Assembly: GCA_002411105.1 (NCBI GenBank)
Contig: DHQX01000031.1
Span: 22,142-61,056 of the forward strand
Direction: 5' to 3'
Source: Christensenella sp. UBA5327
Lineage (GTDB): Bacteria > Bacillota > Clostridia > Christensenellales > Aristaeellaceae
DNA length: 38,915 nt
Of this stretch, positions 15,869 to 24,454 are shown in pieces; within the stretch, counting starts at the first letter, position 1, and each line of letters starts with the position of its first letter. Under the pieces are notes generated by a model. It was not told the origin of the DNA and searched no databases. It saw nothing but the letters and a program-made list of their open reading frames with translations. A program made the position numbers and the translations under genes.

Positions 15869-16820
15869 ACAAAATACCTCTTGTTAGAAGGGATAAGATA
15901 AAAAGCAGGATGCTGGTCATCAATAAGACCCGATGTGCCAGACGGATATCTTCTGTTTTGATGGGCCTGGTGGCATCCCCAATGGTGGGCTTATGGTGGC
16001 GTCTGCCGAAGTACCACGCGTCACCTGCCAGCTGGACGCCCAAGGCACCTGCCATCACCGCTTCGGTTTGGGCGGAGTTTGGGCTGGCGTGTTTGCGCCG
16101 GTCTCTTTGCCAGATGCGAAAAGCGCCCTGAGTATCCAAGCCACAAAATGCGCTTGCCACAATCATCATCACGGCACACAAACGGGATGGGATGTAGTTG
16201 AATGCATCGTCCAGTTTGGCAGCACAAAAGCCAAACTCCTCATAGCGTTCATTTCGGTAGCCCACCATGGAGTCCATGGTGTTTACGGCTTTGTAAACAC
16301 ATCCTAACACAGCCCCTCCTAACGCCATATAAAACAAAGGGGCCGCTACCCCATCCGCTGTGTTTTCGGCGATGGTCTCAACAGTGGCTCTGGTGATGCC
16401 AGCCGCGTCCAGGGCTTTTGTGTCCCGTCCCACGATCATGGACAAAGCGGTTTTTGCTTTAGGTAGATCATCATGATGCAACGCCTCATACACAGGCAGG
16501 CTTTCATCCCGCAGGCTCCTGGCAGCCAGCAGTTGCCAGCACAGCAGGCTTTCCAGCGCAAGGAAAAGCCAGGGGGAGATGGCCCAAGCCCCAAACAGCG
16601 CCAAGGTGGGGATGCCACCACAGACCAGCAAGACAAACAACACAAAAACAGCTCCAGATAAGCGTTTGTTTTTCATGGGGTACAGGATTTTTTCAAGGCC
16701 TGCGATGACTTGCCCAAACAATCTGATCAGATGAGGCCATCCCTGAGGGTCGCCAAGGGCTCTGTCCAGCAGAAATCCCGCGATGAAAGCCAGGGTTGAA
16801 TGGAGTAACATCTCAGCCAA
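15855..16820 (-). CDS. cbiB: Adenosylcobinamide-phosphate synthase CbiB
   Basis: This 321-residue integral membrane protein attaches aminopropanol (phosphate) to adenosylcobyric acid. The family signature GFLLDRALGDPQGWPHLIRLFG is at the N-terminus. The middle has the conserved ETIAENTADGVAAPLFY and NTMDSMVGYRNERYEEFG segments. Several hydrophobic helices are visible, as is usual for CbiB. It overlaps cbiD by 8 bases and cobD by 14 bases. Adjacency to cobD groups the aminopropanol arm together. Confidence 0.96.
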   Translation of the reverse strand: MAEMLLHSTLAFIAGFLLDRALGDPQGWPHLIRLFGQVIAGLEKILYPMKNKRLSGAVFVLFVLLVCGGIPTLALFGAWAISPWLFLALESLLCWQLLAARSLRDESLPVYEALHHDDLPKAKTALSMIVGRDTKALDAAGITRATVETIAENTADGVAAPLFYMALGGAVLGCVYKAVNTMDSMVGYRNERYEEFGFCAAKLDDAFNYIPSRLCAVMMIVASAFCGLDTQGAFRIWQRDRRKHASPNSAQTEAVMAGALGVQLAGDAWYFGRRHHKPTIGDATRPIKTEDIRLAHRVLLMTSILLFILSLLTRGILYAAL

Positions 16821-17976
16821 GGAAGCCTGCCTCCTTTGTGCCCCAATGTGTCATGAGCTGTATTGCGTTGTCGCTTGCCATCAAGACCCCTTTGAAGGTG
16901 GGGTCCGTCGTAAAGCAGACAAAGCCAACGTCCACCCCTTCTGGCACCATTCTCATCAAAAAATCATCAATGCGAGGCTTGAGCACATCCATTGTTTCCT
17001 TCAGGCAGTTGGCTTTGTAAAGCACATGCAAGGCGGCGTCTGTGGTGGCGCATTCAAGCAAGGCCTGTAAAACAGGCAGAGCTGCCCCTGCCTGGATGGC
17101 ACAGGCGGCAAGGGTTTCCAATCGGCCATCACCAAAGCATGAGTGTGTATTGGCCATGCCAATGCCCAGTTTAACAAGCTTTCCGATATGACCCACCAAT
17201 AAAATCTGTTGGAAACCTTTCTCAACTGCATCTTCCAAGGCGATGCCAATCAAGTTGCTGCACAACACCTGCTTGGTGATATCCAAGCCCAGAACATCTC
17301 TGGAAAATGCTTCCCCATAGTTCCCGGGGGAAAGCAAAACCGCTTTTTCCCCGGATGACGCTAAAACATTGAGTTCAAGCCGAATGGTCTCCACCAAAGC
17401 AGCGTTGCTCATGGGCTCCACAATGCCGGTGGTTCCGATCACAGAGAGCCCGCCTTCAATACCCAAACGCGGGTTGAAGGTTTTCAGGGCCAGTGCCTCC
17501 CCGCCGGGTATGGAGATGATAACACAGAACCCGCCTTGATAGCCGTGTTCATCCGCTGCTTTTTGGCAGGCATCCTGAATCATCTGCCGGGGCACCGAAT
17601 TGATCGCCGCTTCGCCCACTGGCTGGTTGAGGCCTGGCTTGGTTACCCTGCCAACGCCTTCACCCCCATCAATGTGGATGCCGGCAATGGCTTTGCTAAC
17701 ATGAGCATAGACCAACACGCCATTGGTGATGTCCGGGTCATCACCGCTGTCTTTTCGGATGGCGCAAACAGCCTGGTCATTTTCAAGCACACCGCTTGCT
17801 ACCTTCAGGGTGAGCTTGGTTCCTTTGGGGGTTAGCAAATGAACCCAATCGGGCCTGTTGCCACTCAGCAACAGCTGAACAGCCGCTTGTGCGGCCGCTG
17901 CTGCACATGAGCCGGTGGTGAAGCCGGAACGCAGCCTTTTTTGCGCTATTGTATTGATTCCTTCCATCGCTTTCAT
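16813..17976 (-). CDS. cbiD: Cobalt-precorrin-5B C1-methyltransferase CbiD
   Basis: This 387-residue cytoplasmic enzyme methylates C1 in the anaerobic pathway. The diagnostic N-terminal motif LRSGFTTGSCAAAAA is present, as are SIPGGEALALKTFNPRLGIEGGLSVIGTTG-type glycine-rich segments and GHIGKLVKLGIGMANTHS near the C-terminal half. CbiD is specific to the oxygen-independent route, which supports an anaerobic host. It lies between cbiC (4-base overlap) and cbiB (8-base overlap). Length is normal. Confidence 0.96.
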   Translation of the reverse strand: MKAMEGINTIAQKRLRSGFTTGSCAAAAAQAAVQLLLSGNRPDWVHLLTPKGTKLTLKVASGVLENDQAVCAIRKDSGDDPDITNGVLVYAHVSKAIAGIHIDGGEGVGRVTKPGLNQPVGEAAINSVPRQMIQDACQKAADEHGYQGGFCVIISIPGGEALALKTFNPRLGIEGGLSVIGTTGIVEPMSNAALVETIRLELNVLASSGEKAVLLSPGNYGEAFSRDVLGLDITKQVLCSNLIGIALEDAVEKGFQQILLVGHIGKLVKLGIGMANTHSCFGDGRLETLAACAIQAGAALPVLQALLECATTDAALHVLYKANCLKETMDVLKPRIDDFLMRMVPEGVDVGFVCFTTDPTFKGVLMASDNAIQLMTHWGTKEAGFLG

Positions 17977-18608
17977 GTACCCCTGCTGATCAGGTACATC
18001 AATGCATTCACGATGGCAGCTGCAACATTGCTGCCTCCTTTGCGTCCCATGGAGAGGATGCAGGGAGTGTTTAAGCTCTTAATGAGTTCTTTTGACTGGA
18101 TGACATTCACAAAGCCCACAGGCACGCCGATGATAAAGGCTGGATGCAGGGCATTGGACTCAATCAGCTCATGGATGGCCAGAAGGGCCGTGGGGGCATT
18201 GCCGATGACAAACCCCAGAGGGCCCGGCAGTTTAGCGGCCTTCAGCATGGATTCCCTTGAACGGGTGGAACCATTGTTTTTGGCGTTTGAAACCACATCT
18301 TCATCCGAAATATAGCAATGCACCTGACCGCCCAGTTTTGCCAACTCCCGTTTGTTGATGCCGGACATGGCCATGGTGGTGTCTGTGATCAAGGTGATTC
18401 CCTGGCGCAAAGCATTCAGCGCATGATCAATCACATCAGGGGAGAAGTACAGGCTGTCCGCATAGTCAAAATCTGCGGTGGTATGGATGACGCGTTTGAT
18501 GATCGGCGCCAGCTGTGGATCAAGCGACCGGTTCAGTTCCTGCGTGATGATGGCAAAGCTTCGCTTTTCAATCTCTTGCGGGGCAATCTGTTCAATGTTC
18601 AGATTCAT
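17973..18608 (-). CDS. cbiC: Cobalt-precorrin-8 methylmutase CbiC
   Basis: This 211-residue enzyme moves the C11 methyl group to C12, giving cobyrinic acid. The catalytic histidine is His42 in the VIHTTADFDYA motif; TDTTMAMSGINK and the GNAPTAL and GVPVGFVN segments are also typical. The gene overlaps the cbiJ-cbiE-cbiT fusion by 17 bases and cbiD by 4 bases. Length and motifs are normal. Confidence 0.96.
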   Translation of the reverse strand: MNLNIEQIAPQEIEKRSFAIITQELNRSLDPQLAPIIKRVIHTTADFDYADSLYFSPDVIDHALNALRQGITLITDTTMAMSGINKRELAKLGGQVHCYISDEDVVSNAKNNGSTRSRESMLKAAKLPGPLGFVIGNAPTALLAIHELIESNALHPAFIIGVPVGFVNVIQSKELIKSLNTPCILSMGRKGGSNVAAAIVNALMYLISRGT

Positions 18609-20601
18609 GGCTCGTTTGCTCCTTCTCCTGGTGGGTGCGTTGGCAGGTGAAAATCATGACGGGGTTGTTCGCTGTCATCAGGTGATACGTTCCAGCAGAC
18701 CGTGCTTTGGATACCTGCAGCTGAACCACTTCCATTTCCTCAAAGCCGATTGCTTTCAGGCACCTGAGGGTTTCAGCAATGGATTCCAAGGCGATGAGGT
18801 TGATCACAATGCGAACAGAGGGGTTTTTATCTATCAGCATGCGCAGAATGGCCTCCATGTTGCCGCTGCTGCCGCCGATGAACGCATGGCTTGGGGAGGG
18901 CAAGTCCACACATGCTTCCGGGGCCCAGCCTTCCACAACCTGAATATGATGACAAAAGTGAAGCCTGGCATTCTCCTGTGTCAGCTCACACGCTTCTCTA
19001 TTCCCTTCAATGGCATACACCACGCCTTCCGGGCAGGACCTGGCCAGTTCCACAGATACCGAGCCCGTACCAGACCCAATATCATATACAATAGCATCCG
19101 GGGGCAACATCAGCTTGGCAATGGAAACAGCCCGCACTTCCGTTTTGGTCATGGGAATGAGCTTTTCGCCCGTCTGACGGAGAAAAGCCTCATCCGGCAG
19201 GTGGGGACTGCCTTGACGCTTCACATGGTGGTTTAAAATCAACACCGCACTCAGCGCGTCAAAGGAAAGATGCTGAAGATCCTCTGCAAGGCCTGTGGTG
19301 ATGCGTTCATCCGGATAGCTGAGCCGCTCACCAATGTGAAGTTCCACTGCGCCAAGCCCTGCCCCGGATAACTGTTTGCACAGACTTTGCGCACGGTTGG
19401 TTCCACCCACCAGGGTAAACACCTTGGGGTGTTGCCGAACAGCTTGGGCAATGTCCATGCTCCGGCCGTGCATGGAAGTGATGAAGGCATCATCCCAGGA
19501 AATCTGTGTCTTGGCGCACAAGGCCTGCAGGGAACTGATTCCGGGGTACAGCTTTACTTCATAGTCTTTCAACATTGGCAGCAGTTTTTTCGCCCCGGAA
19601 TAAAAGCCCACATCACCGGAAAACAACACAGCCGGGCTGTGGTAGCCAGGGTGCTCTGCCAAATACGCACAAATCTCATGTGGCAAAATGCTTGCAAAGC
19701 TTGGTTTTTGCATTTGTGCTGCTTCTATCAAGCGGCGCGCACCAATGATGCAGTCTGCCTTTTCAAGGGCATCCCGGGCTTCCAAGGTCAAACTGGCAGG
19801 GTTGCCCAAGCCCATGCTGATGAGATGAAGGATGGGTTTTTGTTGAATGTTGAAGTGTTTTTGAATGTACCGGATGACTTTTTCCAAGCTTTTTCCGGGC
19901 ACTTGGCTTGGCCTGCCAATCAAAACCACCTGGATTCCTTCTGCTTTGGCTGCTGCAAGCTTTTCAGACAAACCGCCAGCAGGGCCGGATTCTTTGGTCA
20001 CCATATAGCGTATCTGGTGGTCGCGAATCATCGCCCGGTTCATGTCCTCGCTGAATGGCCCCTGCATCGCGATGATATTGGGCGCTTTGATCCCTTGCGC
20101 AGCACAGGCACTGAGGGCTTCCTGGGTGGGCAGCACCCGTACAAAGAGACGGTCCTGGTGCTCCGGAATGCAGGCATAGGGCGATAATTCCTTGCTGCCG
20201 GTCGTGACCAGGATGTTTCCCTGGCTGTTTTGCAAATGCTGCGCAGCTTGTTCAAGGGTGCTGACATAGGTGATGTCACCCTGTGGAAGCGCGGGGTCGC
20301 GAAGGAGGCGGAGATAAGGCAGGCGAGCACGCTTGGCAGCGTTCTGGATGTTGTCTGTCACCACCTGGGCATGAGGATGTGTGGCGTCAATCACAAGGGA
20401 AAAACGCTCCTTTTGAAACAAGGCAAACATGGCCGCTTCATCCATCCGCCCGGTTAATGTGCTGATGTTTTCAGCCTTTGGAGATAGAATTTCACCGTAT
20501 TCCGTCGCGACACATACGAGCGCTTGAAGGTGCGTAGCGACAAGATACTCCGACAATTCCCTGCCTTCAGTGGTGCCGGAGAACAAACAAATATCATACA
20601 T
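18592..20601 (-). CDS. Trifunctional CbiJ-CbiE-CbiT fusion
   Basis: This is a 669-residue cytoplasmic fusion. Residues 1-250 are a CbiJ/CobK-type precorrin-6A reductase (FSGTTEGRELS near 8-18, IDATHPHAQV near 71-80, VTKESGPAGG near 201-210). Residues about 255-460 are the CbiE C5-methyltransferase (SMGLGNPASLT, LFSGDVGFYSGAKKL). Residues about 465-655 are the CbiT C15-methyltransferase/decarboxylase, with SAM motif YDIGSGTGSVSVELA near 506-520 and a FIGGSSGN motif. CbiE-CbiT fusion equals CobL; the added reductase gives three successive activities on the precorrin-6 stage in one chain. A hydrophilic tail of about 15 residues ends the protein. It overlaps cbiH by 8 bases and cbiC by 17. Confidence 0.94.
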   Translation of the reverse strand: MYDICLFSGTTEGRELSEYLVATHLQALVCVATEYGEILSPKAENISTLTGRMDEAAMFALFQKERFSLVIDATHPHAQVVTDNIQNAAKRARLPYLRLLRDPALPQGDITYVSTLEQAAQHLQNSQGNILVTTGSKELSPYACIPEHQDRLFVRVLPTQEALSACAAQGIKAPNIIAMQGPFSEDMNRAMIRDHQIRYMVTKESGPAGGLSEKLAAAKAEGIQVVLIGRPSQVPGKSLEKVIRYIQKHFNIQQKPILHLISMGLGNPASLTLEARDALEKADCIIGARRLIEAAQMQKPSFASILPHEICAYLAEHPGYHSPAVLFSGDVGFYSGAKKLLPMLKDYEVKLYPGISSLQALCAKTQISWDDAFITSMHGRSMDIAQAVRQHPKVFTLVGGTNRAQSLCKQLSGAGLGAVELHIGERLSYPDERITTGLAEDLQHLSFDALSAVLILNHHVKRQGSPHLPDEAFLRQTGEKLIPMTKTEVRAVSIAKLMLPPDAIVYDIGSGTGSVSVELARSCPEGVVYAIEGNREACELTQENARLHFCHHIQVVEGWAPEACVDLPSPSHAFIGGSSGNMEAILRMLIDKNPSVRIVINLIALESIAETLRCLKAIGFEEMEVVQLQVSKARSAGTYHLMTANNPVMIFTCQRTHQEKEQTSHESEH

Positions 20602-21325
20602 CCCTGTATCCCCGCTGGGTCACCATGTGATGATTCAGGTTCACAGTGTGTGCGTTTCCGATAAATACCGTGGTCAACATATCCGCCTGAAAATCATAAA
20701 GGTCACCCAGGGTCATGATGTCAAGCTGCTGCCCCTCCCGGCCAATGTTCCGAACGACCCCGCAAACAGTTTCAGGGGGCTTGTTTTGCAGCATGATGTG
20801 ACAGGCGCGCTTCAGATGATCTTTCCGCTTTTTGGAGCCGGGGTTGTACAGCGCCACACAAAAATCCCCTTTTGATGCCGCTTCAAGCCTTTTTTCAATG
20901 GTATCCCAAGGTGTTAACAAATCGCTCAAGCTGATGACAGCAAAATCATTGGTCAAAGGCGCACCCAGCAAGGCAGCGCCGGAGATGGCGGCGGTGAGCC
21001 CAGGCACGACTTCAATCTCAGGTGCAGATTGCGCTCCCCGCAGCTCATAGGCAAGCCCAGCCAGCCCATAGATGCCGGCATCCCCGCTGCAAATCAGGGC
21101 AGTTAGCATTCCTTCCTTCGCCCTGTTCAGGGCGTAGCGGCACCGTTCCACTTCCTCGGTCATGGGGGTTTCATAGTATTCCTTATCCGGAAAATGTGGA
21201 CGAACCAAGTCGTTGTATACCGTGTAGCCGACGATGAGTTGGCAGGATGACAGCACCTTGGCAGCCCTGATGGTCATTTCCTCATAAGAACCCGGGCCGA
21301 TCCCCACCACATACAGTTTACTCAA
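20594..21325 (-). CDS. cbiH: Cobalt-precorrin-3 C17-methyltransferase CbiH
   Basis: This 243-residue SAM-dependent tetrapyrrole methylase catalyses ring contraction and C17 methylation. The N-terminal motif YVVGIGPGS, the VGYTVYNDLV segment, CSGDAGIYGLAG, and the C-terminal YNPGSKKRKDHLKRA region are typical of CbiH/CobJ. I place the start at the TTG at 21325 because GGGAGG (21337-21332) lies six bases before it; the frame is open upstream to another TTG at 21358, which has no such site and would add 11 unrelated residues. With the chosen start the overlap with cbiG is 8 bases, as elsewhere in the operon. Confidence 0.93.
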   Translation of the reverse strand: MSKLYVVGIGPGSYEEMTIRAAKVLSSCQLIVGYTVYNDLVRPHFPDKEYYETPMTEEVERCRYALNRAKEGMLTALICSGDAGIYGLAGLAYELRGAQSAPEIEVVPGLTAAISGAALLGAPLTNDFAVISLSDLLTPWDTIEKRLEAASKGDFCVALYNPGSKKRKDHLKRACHIMLQNKPPETVCGVVRNIGREGQQLDIMTLGDLYDFQADMLTTVFIGNAHTVNLNHHMVTQRGYRDV

Positions 21326-22340
21326 AGCGAACCTCCCATGATGCTTCAGATACCGCAACGGTCACGCCATCCACTGCTGTCTTTGGCACGATCAGTGCCC
21401 CACCCCTCATCAGGGCGGCACGTTCACAGACATTGTCCACCCCTGTGATGCTTTTTACAAATCCAGACGCAGTAAACGCTCCGGAAAGGCCATTGAGCTG
21501 TTGTGAAGGATAAAAGGCAATCGATATTCCACGGCCATTGCAGAAGGATAACAAGCCTTCCTCTTCCTGCTTGATGTCAATGCTTGCAGCTTGCTTTACA
21601 GCCCTCATGTCCAGTTGATGACGGTCAAAAACCGTCTGCACTGCCTGATCAATCTGCTGTTCAGAGGCTCCCTTACGGCACCCGATGCCCAGGGTGAGCA
21701 CCTTGGGAATCAAACGAAGCGTGCAGGGGAAAGGTTCCCGCGTTGAAACGGAAACCATTACGCCCACAGGCAGTTGCGCAGACAGGGAAAGCCCTGGGGG
21801 CAGTAAACCCCAAATGTCTGCATCCGCTTTGAAGGACACATCCCCTTCCAGAATGGCGGCAGAAACGGCTTTCGCAGCTTGCATGCTGCTGATTTCAAAG
21901 CCCTTCTGCTTCGCCCACTCATCCACAGCAAAGCGGCGGTTGATATCCGTGGCCGTGGTGATCACCTGCAGGGCATCAATGCCCATGGCGATGCGCCTGG
22001 CCAATTGATTGCCTCCGCCGATATGGCCGGAAAGGAGGCTGATGGCGTAAGTTCCCGCCACATCAACACAGATGACGGCGGGGTCTATGGTTTTGTCCTT
22101 GATAAAAGGCGCAATCGCCCGCACCGCGACCCCTGTGGCAGAAACAAAAATGAAGGCATCCACCTCATTCCACTGGCTCCCCGTTGCCTCTTCCAGGCTG
22201 CCGCTTAAAGCCTGTACCTGATGGTTTGAGAACCTCTGTGGTGCAAAAATCTGGCAATCCCAATCAGCTTTCAGGCACTCCTGAATGCGCAGGCTGGTTT
22301 GCACGCCTTGGCTGGTATAGGTAAACAAGCAGGCTTTCAT
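21318..22340 (-). CDS. cbiG: Cobalt-precorrin-5A hydrolase CbiG
   Basis: This 340-residue enzyme of the anaerobic pathway opens the delta-lactone and releases acetaldehyde. The central-core segment FVSATGVAVRAIAPFIKDKTIDPAVI and SLLSGHIGGGNQLARRIA are characteristic. The C-terminal CobE-like part has LGIGCRKGAS and SIDIKQEEEGLL. The gene overlaps cbiF by 4 bases and cbiH by 8. Length is normal and no active-site loss was seen. Confidence 0.94.
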   Translation of the reverse strand: MKACLFTYTSQGVQTSLRIQECLKADWDCQIFAPQRFSNHQVQALSGSLEEATGSQWNEVDAFIFVSATGVAVRAIAPFIKDKTIDPAVICVDVAGTYAISLLSGHIGGGNQLARRIAMGIDALQVITTATDINRRFAVDEWAKQKGFEISSMQAAKAVSAAILEGDVSFKADADIWGLLPPGLSLSAQLPVGVMVSVSTREPFPCTLRLIPKVLTLGIGCRKGASEQQIDQAVQTVFDRHQLDMRAVKQAASIDIKQEEEGLLSFCNGRGISIAFYPSQQLNGLSGAFTASGFVKSITGVDNVCERAALMRGGALIVPKTAVDGVTVAVSEASWEVRFE

Positions 22341-23095
22341 GGCTCGCTGGCCATGCGAAAGCCGGTGGAGAATGCAGGGTCATACAGCTTGGACCTGCTG
22401 TATCCATCCCCTAAAAAGCTGCCCACCAAAATCAATGCCAGGTTGCTGATGCCCTGTTCCCGGGCTGTTTGGGCCAGGGTAGCCACCGTGCAGTGGTGCA
22501 GTTGTTCATCCGGCCAGCTGGCCTTGTACACGATGGCTGCGGGCGTATCAGGCAAGTAGCCCCCCTTGAGCAGCTCCCGCTGTGTTTCTTCCAGCAGGCC
22601 TGCTGACAAAAACAAGACCATGCTTGCCTGATGGCTTGCCAGGGAGGCTAGGTTTTCCTTGTCAGGCACAGGGGTACGCCCAGCCATCCGGGAGATGATG
22701 ACTGTCTGGGACAGGCCGGGCAAGGTGTATTCTGCATTGAGGGCCGCAGCCGCCGCGCAAAAAGAGCTGACCCCGGGGCAGACTTCATAGGGAATGCCCG
22801 CTTGATCCAAGGCGTCAAACTGCTCCCGTACAGCACCATAGATGCTGCTGTCGCCTGTGTGCAGGCGAACGGTCATCAGGCCTTTCTCTTCAGCCTGCTT
22901 CATGCCTTGAATAACCAGTTCCAGCGTCATCTTGGCGCTGTTGTGAATCTGCGCATCAGGCTTTGCATACTCCAGCAAAGCCGGGTTGACCAGCGACCCA
23001 GCGTAGATGATGACATCGGCCTGTGAAAGCAACTTTGCGCCCCGCACCGTCATCAAATCCTTGGCACCACTGCCTGCGCCTACAAAATAAACCAT
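22337..23095 (-). CDS. cbiF: Cobalt-precorrin-4 C11-methyltransferase CbiF
   Basis: This 252-residue SAM-dependent methylase has the CbiF/CobM N-terminal motif YFVGAGSGAKDLMTVRGAKLL. Further matches are IIYAGSLVN, LHTGDSSIYGAVREQ (methylase motif region) and CPGVSSFCAAAAAL. It methylates C11 in the corrin ring. It overlaps cbiG by 4 bases and is 3 bases from cbiA. The shift from the usual GAGPGD to GAGSGA in the first loop is seen in several CbiF proteins and need not mean loss of function. Confidence 0.94.
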   Translation of the reverse strand: MVYFVGAGSGAKDLMTVRGAKLLSQADVIIYAGSLVNPALLEYAKPDAQIHNSAKMTLELVIQGMKQAEEKGLMTVRLHTGDSSIYGAVREQFDALDQAGIPYEVCPGVSSFCAAAAALNAEYTLPGLSQTVIISRMAGRTPVPDKENLASLASHQASMVLFLSAGLLEETQRELLKGGYLPDTPAAIVYKASWPDEQLHHCTVATLAQTAREQGISNLALILVGSFLGDGYSRSKLYDPAFSTGFRMASEP

Positions 23096-23098
23096 GCT

Positions 23099-24454
23099 TT
23101 ATTGCTCCTTCTCTTGTTGATGTTGCAATGCTTGCTGATAGAAATTGATTGCATATTCCGGCCTTGCATACAGCGGAAGGTGGGGAAACCCCGCATAGAG
23201 CCGGTTGGTGCTGTGTGCGCAGGACCAGGATTTGCCTGATTGTTTTTCAGCCATAAAACCGTCGCCGCTATCTGTGCAGTCATAATAATGGAATTCATGA
23301 GCAGGGATTTCCTGGCCTTGTCTGCACAAAAGGTTGTCTTTGTTAGCGGTGAGGGTAGCATAGCCAAAGCGCGCCAGTTTTCCCGTGTTGCTGCATGCGC
23401 CGGGTAAAAAACCTACCACCGGGACATCATCAATCGTCTGCGTCAGATACATAAATCCACCACATTCAGCGATGCAAGGCATGCCTTTTTGCAACGTGAT
23501 GCGGATGGAGTGCAGCATGGTATGGTTTGTGGACAAGGCTTCCAAATAAAGCTCGGGATACCCGCCGCCTATGTACAGGGCGTCGCAGTCCGGCAGTTGA
23601 CCATCTGCCAGGGGGCTGAAAGGGATGAGCTGTGCGCCAAGTGCTTGGAGGAGATCCAGATTGTCCTGATAATAAAAACAAAACGCCGCGTCCTGTGCGA
23701 TGGCAATCCGGACAGGGGGCATGCTTGGCAGGGCAATCTCATTTTCGTCGGAGATCTTCGGCGCTGTATGTGCCAACTGGATGATGCCGCGCAAATCAAT
23801 GGTGGCTTCTGCTTGTAGGGCCAATGCCTGAAGTTTTTGCTGGATGTCATCCATGGCATCCGGTGTAACCAGGCCTAAATGCCGGCTGCTAAACACAGCA
23901 TTGGGCATAGCAGGAAGATAGCCAAGCACCTGTAAGCCTTCGCCAAAGTGCTCATGGATCGCGTTTTTCAAATGTGCGTATGTTCCGGAAGTAATCTGGT
24001 TGAGAATGATGCCCTGAATGCCACTGTCAGGGATGGCATCAACAAACCCCTTCAGCAATGCGATGAGGGAATAGGCCATTCCTTTTGCGTTTACCACAAG
24101 GATGGCTGGCGTTTGTGTGAGCCGGGCTATCTGATGGCTGCTGAATGCATCGCTGTTAAACGACAGGCCATCATAATACCCCATGACCCCTTCCAGAATC
24201 GACAAATCCGCCTGCTGCCCGTGGCGGGCAAGCAAAGACAAAAGGGTATCCTCACCATAGAAGAACAAATCCAGGTTAGACCCTTTGGTGCCAATGGCCT
24301 CTTGGTGAAACAGGGGGTCAATGTAGTCCGGGCCGCACTTGAACGCGTGCAGTGTAAGCCCTTGGTTTACCAAGGCTTGCATCACTGCGCAGGATACCGT
24401 GGTTTTTCCGCTGCCGCTCTGGACCCCGGCAAACATGATTCGCGGCATATTCAT
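23099..24454 (-). CDS. cbiA: Cobyrinic acid a,c-diamide synthase CbiA
   Basis: This 451-residue enzyme amidates side chains a and c with ATP and glutamine. The N-terminal synthetase domain has P-loop GVQSGSGKTT (residues 10-19), KCGPDYIDPLFH (39-50) and ILEGVMGYYDG. The C-terminal class I glutaminase domain is intact: YIGGGYPELY near 294-303, catalytic Cys331 in ECGGFMYL and a HEFHYYD motif near the end. This contrasts with the cbiP of the same operon, which has no glutaminase. It overlaps btuD by 4 bases. Confidence 0.96.
   Translation of the reverse strand: MNMPRIMFAGVQSGSGKTTVSCAVMQALVNQGLTLHAFKCGPDYIDPLFHQEAIGTKGSNLDLFFYGEDTLLSLLARHGQQADLSILEGVMGYYDGLSFNSDAFSSHQIARLTQTPAILVVNAKGMAYSLIALLKGFVDAIPDSGIQGIILNQITSGTYAHLKNAIHEHFGEGLQVLGYLPAMPNAVFSSRHLGLVTPDAMDDIQQKLQALALQAEATIDLRGIIQLAHTAPKISDENEIALPSMPPVRIAIAQDAAFCFYYQDNLDLLQALGAQLIPFSPLADGQLPDCDALYIGGGYPELYLEALSTNHTMLHSIRITLQKGMPCIAECGGFMYLTQTIDDVPVVGFLPGACSNTGKLARFGYATLTANKDNLLCRQGQEIPAHEFHYYDCTDSGDGFMAEKQSGKSWSCAHSTNRLYAGFPHLPLYARPEYAINFYQQALQHQQEKEQ

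Noticed and set aside
21326..21358. Longer CbiH start at the TTG at 21358
   Set aside because: The TTG at 21325 has GGGAGG at six bases and restores the usual N-terminus and overlap length.
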